In this document: positions 1 to 5,107 of the stretch, piece by piece
Position numbering within the stretch: position 1 is the first letter of the stretch
Layout of the letters: every line of letters begins with the position of its first letter
Source of the DNA: an uncultured Eubacteriales bacterium
GTDB taxonomy: Bacteria > Bacillota > Clostridia > Oscillospirales > Acutalibacteraceae
Assembly: GCA_900321595.1 (NCBI GenBank)
Contig: ONWP01000192.1
Coordinates: 1 to 7,320, forward strand
Direction: 5' to 3'
DNA length: 7,320 bases
Program-made: the position numbers and the translations under genes
Notes under the pieces: generated by a model
Databases searched by the model: none
Told to the model about the DNA's origin: nothing
The model's input: the letters and a program-made list of their open reading frames with translations, nothing else

Positions 1-573
1 CTGTTCGCGCAGCCAGGCCATGCCGTCCTCAAAAAGGCCGCAGTGGCTCCTGCCGTTGCCGTTGTCCTCGATCATCCCCAGCCGCACGCCCTCGCCGAGC
101 TGCACGACGTAGGAACCGCTCTCCCGGTGGACGCTCAGCGCCTGCTTCGGGCCGTAATCGAAATAGAAGTCGAACAGCTCCGCCTTGCGCATGTAAGGGA
201 TCGATTCAGTGCCGGTCTCGGTATAGCGGTTTGCGCTGCGGAACACGCACTCATCTGTGCCGTCGTTGACGTAGTCGTGCGTCGCCGTCGTCACATAGAC
301 CTTCTTGCCGGCCGCCGTGAGCTTTTCCAGCCGTTCCCGGAATTCATAATGGGAATTCATATCGCCGCTGTCGACGTTGTCGCCGGTAAATACCACCGTG
401 TCAACGTCGTCGTCCGCGAGGATCTTTTCAAGGAACGCGTCCAGGATCTCCGGCGTCGCCTTCAGCGCGATCTGGTCGCCGCGCTCGCGATTGTTGATCG
501 GCGGCGCCTCCACCCAGTTTCGCGGGGATACGTAGTGGGAATCCGTCAGCAAATAGAAGGCTGCCCTTGGCAT
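1..573 (-). CDS. Metallophosphoesterase, N-terminal 191 residues (runs off the left edge)
   Basis: Calcineurin-like metallophosphoesterase that would hydrolyse a phosphoester or phosphodiester at a two-metal centre; the substrate is unknown. The visible N-terminal part has D11-S12-H13 (the DxH motif), G64-D65-N66 (the GD motif) and T98-H99-D100, which stands where the family normally has GNH(D/E). The expected Asn is thus a Thr (TATHDY). There is no signal peptide, so it is probably cytoplasmic. The ATG at 573 is the only plausible start: no other in-frame start lies close upstream, although the AAAGGA at 587-592 is 13 bases away, which is long. The gene has its own promoter (618-646) and is separated from the upstream unit by a terminator, so it is not part of the peroxidase operon. 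The C-terminal half, with the remaining metal-binding His residues, is outside the window. Confidence in the fold is high and in the substrate nil. Confidence 0.85.
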   Translation of the reverse strand, partial: MPRAAFYLLTDSHYVSPRNWVEAPPINNRERGDQIALKATPEILDAFLEKILADDDVDTVVFTGDNVDSGDMNSHYEFRERLEKLTAAGKKVYVTTATHDYVNDGTDECVFRSANRYTETGTESIPYMRKAELFDFYFDYGPKQALSVHRESGSYVVQLGEGVRLGMIEDNGNGRSHCGLFEDGMAWLREQ

Positions 574-617
574 GCGCGTTTCACCATCCTTTCGGGCATA
601 ATAACCATTGTATCTAT

Positions 618-646
618 ATAATACCTGTTTCTGCCGCCGGTTTCAA
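618..646 (-). promoter_or_regulatory. Sigma-70-type promoter for the metallophosphoesterase gene
   Basis: On the minus strand a -35 box TTGAAA (646-641) and a -10 box TATTAT (623-618) are separated by exactly 17 bases. Transcription should start near 611, giving a leader of about 38 bases before the ATG at 573. The site lies just downstream of the terminator of the preceding unit, as expected for an independent transcript. Confidence 0.7.
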
Positions 647-690
647 TCCCCAAATTACAAACAAACCCGCTTTTTTTGGTAATAATAATT

Positions 691-719
691 AAAAAACAGG
701 CTTTTTCAGCCTGCTTTTT
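691..719 (-). terminator. Rho-independent terminator after the ferritin-like gene
   Basis: On the minus strand the stem CAGGCT (713-708) pairs perfectly with AGCCTG (702-697) across a 5-base loop. It is flanked by an A-run before and a six-T run after (696-691). The A and T runs can extend the stem past one mismatch. The stop codon of the ferritin-like gene ends at 721, two bases upstream. The stem is also followed by T residues on the plus strand, so it could work in both directions, but no plus-strand gene ends here. Confidence 0.88.
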
Positions 720-720
720 A

Positions 721-1107
721 TCATTTCAGCAATGCGTTCACCAGATCGCCGTGCCGGTTCTCATCCTGCCGGACCGACGCCACCTCCGGGAACCGCTCCG
801 CCACCGGCGCATAGGATTTATACGCCGCGTACTCCCCCTGCGCGATCAGCGGATAGAGGCGCTTTCGCCCCAGCACCCGATACAGCGCCGGCAGCGCGAC
901 AGCCTTGAATCGCTTCGGCTTGAGCGCCACGTTCGTGAGCTTCCGGAAGACGGCCGCGTGCCGTCCCTCCTCCGCCGCGAGGAGCCGGAACAGCTCCGCG
1001 TCCTTCGGGTCGTCCGCCTGGTTCGCAAGCGCCTCGTACATGAGGACGGCGTCGAGCTCGCCCTGCTGCGCGTGAAGAAGCGTCTTGAGTTCCTTTTCAG
1101 TGAGCAT
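721..1107 (-). CDS. Ferritin-like / rubrerythrin-type diiron four-helix protein
   Basis: A 128-residue protein made only of a ferritin-like four-helix bundle. The diiron ligand pattern is complete and regular: E17 in helix 1, E47-x2-H50 in helix 2, E92 in helix 3 and E116-x2-H119 in helix 4. This is the rubrerythrin/ferritin arrangement of carboxylates and His. There is no C-terminal rubredoxin domain (no CxxC), so it cannot be a full rubrerythrin and would need an external electron donor. Family members reduce peroxide or handle iron in anaerobes; the exact reaction is inferred. The ATG at 1107 is chosen because GGAGG at 1116-1120 sits 8 bases upstream; the ATG at 1113 is only 2 bases from it, and the longer frame from 1137 lies deep in the upstream gene. 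It overlaps the end of the flavodoxin-like gene by 11 bases, suggesting translational coupling. It is the last gene of the three-gene unit. Confidence 0.85.
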   Translation of the reverse strand: MLTEKELKTLLHAQQGELDAVLMYEALANQADDPKDAELFRLLAAEEGRHAAVFRKLTNVALKPKRFKAVALPALYRVLGRKRLYPLIAQGEYAAYKSYAPVAERFPEVASVRQDENRHGDLVNALLK

Positions 1108-1528
1108 CGTCATCCCCTCCCGCGACAGAAGCCGCAAACGCGCCGGCGCGGTCGAGATCCTCCTGCGTAGGCTTCCCCTGATTGAGGAAGATCCAGGAGG
1201 CCGCGCAGTGGAATTCCAGGTCGCTCACGGGGATGCCGAGCGGCTGCGCCGCCGCCTTTACCGCGCCGATCGTGGATCTGCCCGTGGCGGAGGTATTCAT
1301 ATTGACGATCTGCCCGATCTTCGACTTGTTGCGGGTCAGGAACGCCTTCACCGCCTCGTCGATATTCGCGGCGTACATGGCGTTGATGAGGATCAGCCGG
1401 TCGGTCTTCTCATCAAGGTCGACGCTGACGTCCTTCGCCGCGATGCCGGTCGCCGCGGATACGGCGTCGGCGAGCTTTTTCGTGTTGCCTTTCTTTGATC
1501 TGGTGTAGTAGCGGATCTCTGTTTTCAT
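1097..1528 (-). CDS. Flavodoxin-like protein
   Basis: A 143-residue protein with a flavodoxin-like fold. The N-terminal strand leads into a phosphate-binding loop at residues 9-16 (TRSKKGNT), where FMN phosphate is normally held. A later strand and loop (residues 75-86, VNMNTSATGRST) fits the isoalloxazine-binding part of this family, and the total length suits a short-chain flavodoxin. Start: GTG at 1531 and ATG at 1528 are adjacent; ATG is preferred, with AGGAGG 8 bases upstream. It begins 13 bases after the glutathione peroxidase stop and overlaps the ferritin-like start by 11 bases, so all three are probably co-transcribed. By inference it may pass electrons to one or both redox partners, neither of which carries its own electron-transfer domain. 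It could also be an unrelated FMN protein of the flavodoxin/NADPH-dependent FMN reductase superfamily. Confidence 0.8.
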   Translation of the reverse strand: MKTEIRYYTRSKKGNTKKLADAVSAATGIAAKDVSVDLDEKTDRLILINAMYAANIDEAVKAFLTRNKSKIGQIVNMNTSATGRSTIGAVKAAAQPLGIPVSDLEFHCAASWIFLNQGKPTQEDLDRAGAFAASVAGGDDDAH

Positions 1529-1541
1529 CACGAACCCCTCC

Positions 1542-2015
1542 TCAGATTTTCTGCGCGAGCGCCTGTTCGATAGCCTGCGCCAGCGCCTCCGGCTTGTCCG
1601 CGGACGCGAAGCGCTCGATGACCTCGCCGTCGCGTCCGATGAGGAATTTGTTGAAATTCCACTGGATGCGGCCGGGCTTGCACTCCTTCAGATACGTGTA
1701 CAGCGGCGACTCTTTCCGGCCGTTGACGTTGATCTTGGCAAAGCGCGGGAACTTCGTGTCATACTTCAGACGGCAGAAGGAATCGATCTTGTCGTCGCTG
1801 CCGGGCGCCTGAAACGCGAACTGGTTGCAGGGGAAATCGAGGATCTCGAAGCCCTGGTCGCGGTACTTCTCATAGAGCTGCTCGAGTCCCTCATACTGCG
1901 GCGTAAAACCTCAGTGCGTCGCGGTGTTGACGATGAGAAGGACTTTGCCCCGGTAGGTTTCCAGCGGGACGTCGTTTCCCTTGTTGTCGGTCATGGTGAA
2001 TCGGTAAACGCTCAT
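1542..2015 (-). CDS. Selenocysteine-containing glutathione peroxidase (in-frame UGA at codon 35)
   Basis: A thiol peroxidase of the glutathione peroxidase family, reducing hydrogen peroxide or organic hydroperoxides with glutathione or thioredoxin. Read through one in-frame TGA at 1913-1911, the frame gives 157 residues, the normal length for a bacterial member. Codon 35 is the peroxidatic position: NTATH-U-GFTPQYEGLE matches the family's N-A-x-x-C/U-GFTPQY signature. The rest of the active site is present: Q69 in the CNQFAFQ segment and W119-N120 in WNFNKF. The second signature, DFPCNQF, is at 60-66. C63 and C81 are further cysteines; C81 lies near the resolving Cys of thioredoxin-dependent members. 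The ATG at 2015 has AGGAGG 7 bases upstream. No frameshift is needed, and codon use is the same on both sides of the UGA. UGA is an ordinary stop for several neighbours, so a changed genetic code is ruled out. A pseudogene or sequencing error is the alternative but fits poorly. First gene of the unit with flavodoxin and ferritin-like genes. Confidence 0.92.
1877..1899 (-). promoter_or_regulatory. Candidate bacterial SECIS hairpin
   Basis: In the mRNA of the peroxidase gene, GCAGUAUGAG (1899-1890) folds against CUCGAGCAGC (1886-1877) around a 3-base GGA loop (1889-1887). Eight of ten positions pair, two of them as U-G wobbles, with two A-A mismatches. The stem base is 11 bases and the loop 21 bases after the UGA. 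Bacterial SECIS elements lie within the coding region directly after the UGA, with a short apical loop carrying a G at its start, recognised by SelB. The placement and loop fit; the fold was found by eye without energy calculation. Confidence 0.6.
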
Positions 2016-2039
2016 ACAAATACCTCCTGCGTCACTTTG

Positions 2040-2051
2040 ATTTTACAAAAT
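2040..2051. promoter_or_regulatory. Inverted repeat at the predicted transcription start (possible operator)
   Basis: ATTTT-AC-AAAAT on the plus strand forms a perfect 5-base inverted repeat with a 2-base centre. It touches the downstream edge of the -10 box and covers the predicted transcription start of the peroxidase unit. Its AT-rich symmetric form recalls Fur/PerR-type sites in a general way, but it does not match the PerR consensus well. It could be chance in an AT-rich promoter. Confidence 0.3.
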
Positions 2052-2078
2052 TATATCGCGCACAATTGAATTTGTCAA
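2050..2078 (-). promoter_or_regulatory. Exact-consensus sigma-70 promoter of the peroxidase unit
   Basis: On the minus strand TTGACA (2078-2073) and TATAAT (2055-2050) are separated by exactly 17 bases: both hexamers and the spacing match the consensus fully. The predicted start near 2043 leaves a leader of about 28 bases to the ATG at 2015. A promoter this strong usually implies high basal expression or repression by a protein bound over it; an AT-rich inverted repeat (ATTTT-GT-AAAAT, 2051-2040) lies at the predicted start. Confidence 0.88.
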
Positions 2079-2112
2079 GGTGTTTTTTGATTTTTCCGGA
2101 GAAAAGGCGGAA

Positions 2113-2131
2113 ACGCCGGAAAACCCGGCGT
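2113..2131 (-). terminator. Stem-loop after the phosphodiesterase gene, probable terminator
   Basis: A perfect 7-base GC-rich stem, ACGCCGG (2131-2125) with CCGGCGT (2119-2113), and a 5-base loop lie 12 bases past the stop of the five-gene unit. The following minus-strand tail (TTCCGCCTTTTC) is only partly T-rich, so termination may be incomplete. The peroxidase promoter begins about 35 bases further on. Confidence 0.6.
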
Positions 2132-2143
2132 CCCCTGTCTGTA

Positions 2144-2983
2144 TCAAACGGTTCTTCTTCGCATGTAGTCGCGCAGCATCGCGCACCAGTCCGTCTGGAT
2201 GATGTCAAAGCCGCGGTCGAGCAGCCAGCCCCATCCGGCGTCGGGATCGCCCGCCACGGAGACGTCGTCATTGTGCCCTGCCGACAGGACGGCTTTATAG
2301 TTGTAGACGATGGCGTTGACAAAGACGAGCAGCCCGTCGTCGTGCATCCGGCTGATATACGCTTCCGACGCGACGGGCGCGGCCTCATCCTCAAACAGCA
2401 CCTCCGCGCCGATACAGCGGATCCCCTCTGACAGCAGGCGCTTCGTCACGTCGTCCCTGTCGCGGACGATCGGCAGGAACATCAGGTCTGCGGCGCATTC
2501 GCGCAGCGGCCGCAGATACCGCTCCTTCAGCTCGGTCTTGACGACGACCTGCTTTTCGACCCCGGTCCGCCGGATCACCGCCGTGATCCCGGGGATATCC
2601 ATCCAGAACTTGTCCACATTGATGTAGCATTTGCCCTTCAGAAAATCCAGCGTCTCATCCAGCCGCTCCACACCGAACTGGGTTTTCGTATCGTCCTGAT
2701 TGACGTACCGCAGCCTGCGCACGGCGGCGTCGCGCATCAGCGAGATCAGCCGCCGCGCGTGGAGCTGGGCGCGCTCCATGCCGGGGTGAAAGACGTAGTG
2801 GGTGCCGTCCAGACTCTTCGTCACATCCAGCTCGATCATATCCGCGCCCTGCGCGAGCGCGCCGGCAAAGCCCGCCAGCGTATTGCAGGGAACGTTCCCG
2901 CCGCTGACGCCGCGGTGGGCGCAGACGAGCGCCCTGTTTTCCGCGTTCGCGCGGATCGGCGCGTCAAAATCAAAACCGCTCAC
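2144..2983 (-). CDS. Glycerophosphodiester phosphodiesterase-family protein
   Basis: A 279-residue TIM-barrel protein of the GDPD/PI-PLC-like superfamily, which cleaves glycerophosphodiesters such as deacylated phospholipids to glycerol 3-phosphate and an alcohol. Seen: H23-R24-G25 near the N-terminus, E51-x-D53 in IELDVTKSLDG, H66 in FHPG, and the C-terminal DIIQTDW strand typical of the family. Two motifs differ from the usual form: P-C-N-T (32-35) where PENT is common, and H-P (66-67) where the catalytic His is usually followed by Asp. The core metal ligands and His residues remain, so activity is plausible but the substrate may differ. The GTG start at 2983 is supported by GGAGG at 2991-2995, 7 bases upstream; it overlaps the upstream hydrolase stop (GTGA). 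There is no signal peptide. It is the last gene of the five-gene unit. Confidence 0.83.
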   Translation of the reverse strand: MSGFDFDAPIRANAENRALVCAHRGVSGGNVPCNTLAGFAGALAQGADMIELDVTKSLDGTHYVFHPGMERAQLHARRLISLMRDAAVRRLRYVNQDDTKTQFGVERLDETLDFLKGKCYINVDKFWMDIPGITAVIRRTGVEKQVVVKTELKERYLRPLRECAADLMFLPIVRDRDDVTKRLLSEGIRCIGAEVLFEDEAAPVASEAYISRMHDDGLLVFVNAIVYNYKAVLSAGHNDDVSVAGDPDAGWGWLLDRGFDIIQTDWCAMLRDYMRRRTV

Positions 2984-3915
2984 GGGTTCGCCTCCAGGAA
3001 CGCCAGCGTCACCGCGGCCGCCTCATCCGCGCGGTTCTCGATGAACATATGGCCGCCGCCGGCGACGATGTGATCGACGCTGCCCTGCGGCAGAGAGGCG
3101 CGCAGGTTGACTCTCGCGCTGTCGCTGATGACCTTGTCCCGGTCTCCGTTCATAAACAGGATCGGACGCATCCGCGCCACGAGGTCGTAATCGGTCTTTT
3201 CCAGCATGGAGAAGTTATAGATCGCGCCCGCGCCGGTGCCCTTGATGCGGAACGGATCCATCATCTTATCCAGATCATAGTTTTTCACATAGTCGCGGTC
3301 CTGCACCGCCGCGAGCAGCAGCAGCTTGACCAGCAGGCGGCTGCGGCCGGCCAGCTCCATCAGCGGTCCCATGAGCTCGGCAAGGAACGCGCTCGACATG
3401 ATCGACTTCGCGAACGCCGGCGCGCCGTCGTTGCCGGAGGTGCCGTACAGCAGCAGGTTCCGGACGCTCTGCGGATAGGTCTCGGCCACGGCAAGCGCCA
3501 CGTAGCCGCCCATGGAGTGCCCCGCCAGATACCAGGGCTCCGGCGAGAGCGCGGTCATCAGCGCGTGGATCAGCTCCTCGCGGGGCAGCTTTTCCGTACC
3601 GCGCGTCTCGCGGGAGGAGTAGCCGAAGTCCGGCAGATCCACCAGCACGCAGGTGTAGCCCGCCCCGACAAGCAGCTCGGACAGGTTTTCCCAGGCGAAC
3701 GTGGATTCCGCGAAGCCGTGCAGCATCATGATCTGCCCCTTCGCTTCCTCCGCCTGCTTCACCCGGTAATGCAGCGTGTAGTCGCCAAAGGAGAAGAACG
3801 CGCTGTCCGCGTAGGGCGTTTCATAGACCGGCGCGGCGTCAAGTCCCGCGAATGCGGGCGCGGCAAGCCCGAACGCGAGGATGAGCGCGAGCGCGAAAGA
3901 GATCCATTTTTTCAT
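2980..3915 (-). CDS. Exported alpha/beta hydrolase
   Basis: A 311-residue alpha/beta hydrolase of esterase/lipase type. A Sec signal peptide is clear at residues 1-23: Lys2-Lys3, a hydrophobic stretch, then A-F-A before G24; no lipobox is seen, so it is predicted to be secreted. The oxyanion loop is LHGF (65-68), the nucleophile S134 lies in GHSMGG (132-137), the acid is probably D260 in GDRDK, and the His is H289 in GGGHMF. The triad is therefore complete. Residues about 165-246, between nucleophile and acid, form the lid. The ATG at 3915 is preferred to an upstream in-frame ATG at 4017 because AGGAGG sits 7 bases before it and the signal peptide begins there; the extra 34 residues only mirror the upstream gene. 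It follows the small membrane protein by 11 bases and overlaps the phosphodiesterase gene by 4. The ester substrate is unknown; its place beside glycosidases hints at glycan or lipid deacylation. Confidence 0.87.
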   Translation of the reverse strand: MKKWISFALALILAFGLAAPAFAGLDAAPVYETPYADSAFFSFGDYTLHYRVKQAEEAKGQIMMLHGFAESTFAWENLSELLVGAGYTCVLVDLPDFGYSSRETRGTEKLPREELIHALMTALSPEPWYLAGHSMGGYVALAVAETYPQSVRNLLLYGTSGNDGAPAFAKSIMSSAFLAELMGPLMELAGRSRLLVKLLLLAAVQDRDYVKNYDLDKMMDPFRIKGTGAGAIYNFSMLEKTDYDLVARMRPILFMNGDRDKVISDSARVNLRASLPQGSVDHIVAGGGHMFIENRADEAAAVTLAFLEANP

Positions 3916-3926
3916 AATCTTTCCTC

Positions 3927-4223
3927 CTAAATCACCTTTTGGATGAGCTTTGTACTGAGAAACAGCGTCAGGACGATCGTCACGGCGAGCGTCACGCCGC
4001 CGATCCACGGCCGCCACAGGCCGACAAGCCCCGAGACGGCGAACGACCCTGTAAGCAGCAGCAGGATCTTCGCGAACTGTCTGGCGTAGGCCTTCGGATC
4101 CTTGATCTTCGCCGAATAGTGCCGCGGGATCATTTTCGGATCGCCGGACAGGGCGAGCAGCGCCGCGTACAACAGCGTCAGCGCCGCCATGCCGAACGTC
4201 AGATACGAAAAGGCGTATTCCAT
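3927..4223 (-). CDS. Small hypothetical membrane protein
   Basis: A 98-residue protein that I do not recognise. It has three hydrophobic stretches likely to cross the membrane, at about residues 6-26, 51-68 and 73-90, with a charged loop (about 28-48, SGDPKMIPRHYSAKIKDPKAY) between the first and second. No catalytic motif is visible. The ATG at 4223 has a GGGAAGGGAG stretch 7 bases upstream. The stop codon TAG forms part of the ribosome binding site of the following hydrolase (TAGGAGG), so the two are tightly linked. It may be an accessory or anchoring protein for the exported enzymes of the unit, but that is only a guess from position. Confidence 0.72.
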   Translation of the reverse strand: MEYAFSYLTFGMAALTLLYAALLALSGDPKMIPRHYSAKIKDPKAYARQFAKILLLLTGSFAVSGLVGLWRPWIGGVTLAVTIVLTLFLSTKLIQKVI

Positions 4224-4241
4224 CGCGGAGCTCCCTTCCCG

Positions 4242-5090
4242 TTATTGAAACTGATAGCAGCGCACGTAATCCACCACGAAGTCGGTCGGCTCGCTGTCCT
4301 GCGTCAGAGCGGGACCCGCCCAGCTGTCGCCGGGGATCGCGTTGTCGCCGCCGACCTCCACCGACAGGATCAGGTACTCCGGCACCCGCGAGGCGCCGCC
4401 AAAATCGGACCTGCCGATGCAGATGCCGTTGACGTAGAAGATGTATTCCTTTTCCGTCCAGAGAAGGCCGTAGGTATTGTACTTCTCGTAGGGATCGTTG
4501 TAAAAAATATACCCTTCGGCGGCGTTGCTCGACTTGTGATCGTCGCCGTAGCCGTCGATGTGGATATTCGACGAGACGCGCCGGGTGAACCGCTGCGAAC
4601 AGAACGGCGACTCAAAGATGTCGATCTCCGCGCCGTCGAGCCCGGTGCCGTCCACGTTGCCCATGGAGCCGCACAGCATCCAGAAGGCCGCCCACATCCC
4701 CGCGCCCCTGGGCAGGATGCACCGCGTCTCGAAGTAGCCGTACCGCTGCTCGTAGAGGCCGCTCGTGTCCACGGCGGCCGTGTACCAGCCCGGTTTGCCG
4801 TTGCCGTTGAAGCCGTCGGGATAATACCGCGTCCCGATGTGCATCGCGCCGTCCTGCACGCTGATCATGCCCAGATCCCAGTAGGAGCCGCGGCGGATCA
4901 CGGATTCACCGTCCGGAATATAGTGTCCGTGCCACTTCGTGCGGTCCAGCTGCGCGCCGTCGAACTCATCCGACCAGACGAGCTCCATCTCCCGCTCGTG
5001 CGGCAGACGCGGGTAGCCGATCCCCGTCACGATGAGTATCCCCGCCAGAAGAAGCGAGCCGATCGCCCGCATAAAGTACACGAATTTCAT
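4242..5090 (-). CDS. Glycoside hydrolase family 16 (beta-glucanase-like), membrane-anchored or secreted
   Basis: A 282-residue GH16 enzyme, an endo-acting beta-glycanase fold (laminarinase, lichenase, agarase, carrageenase and relatives). The catalytic signature is intact: E155-I-D157-I-F-E160, with E155 as nucleophile and E160 as acid/base. Other family marks are WSDEFDG (39-45) opening the domain, KW at 52-53, GYFETRCILP (118-127) and WAAFWML (133-139). A hydrophobic segment at about 9-26, with R8 before it and no lipobox, should act as a signal anchor or signal peptide. The ATG at 5090 is chosen over a longer frame from 5231 because GGAGG lies 8 bases upstream and the hydrophobic N-terminus starts there. 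It begins 17 bases after the GH63-like gene stop and 18 before the small membrane gene. The exact polysaccharide cannot be read from sequence; family 16 covers 1,3-, 1,3-1,4-beta-glucans and marine galactans. Confidence 0.9.
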   Translation of the reverse strand: MKFVYFMRAIGSLLLAGILIVTGIGYPRLPHEREMELVWSDEFDGAQLDRTKWHGHYIPDGESVIRRGSYWDLGMISVQDGAMHIGTRYYPDGFNGNGKPGWYTAAVDTSGLYEQRYGYFETRCILPRGAGMWAAFWMLCGSMGNVDGTGLDGAEIDIFESPFCSQRFTRRVSSNIHIDGYGDDHKSSNAAEGYIFYNDPYEKYNTYGLLWTEKEYIFYVNGICIGRSDFGGASRVPEYLILSVEVGGDNAIPGDSWAGPALTQDSEPTDFVVDYVRCYQFQ

Positions 5091-5107
5091 AGTCTGCGCC
5101 TCCGTTT

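Noticed and set aside
43..621. A 192-codon open frame on the plus strand
   Set aside because: Antisense to the metallophosphoesterase, whose metal motifs are clear on the minus strand.
1542..2015. Reading the peroxidase as a pseudogene broken by a stop codon
   Set aside because: The only stop is a UGA at the catalytic codon, all other active-site residues are intact, a hairpin follows it, and promoter, ribosome binding site and operon partners are well preserved.
1542..2015. A genetic code in which UGA is a sense codon
   Set aside because: The peroxidase, flavodoxin-like, ferritin-like, GDPD-like and hydrolase genes here all end at UGA where their families should end.
3049..3930. A 293-codon open frame on the plus strand
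   Set aside because: Antisense to the alpha/beta hydrolase, whose triad and signal peptide are intact; the composition is that of a shadow frame.
3916..4017. A 34-residue N-terminal extension of the alpha/beta hydrolase
   Set aside because: It overlaps the small membrane protein gene, has no ribosome binding site of note, and would bury a clear signal peptide.
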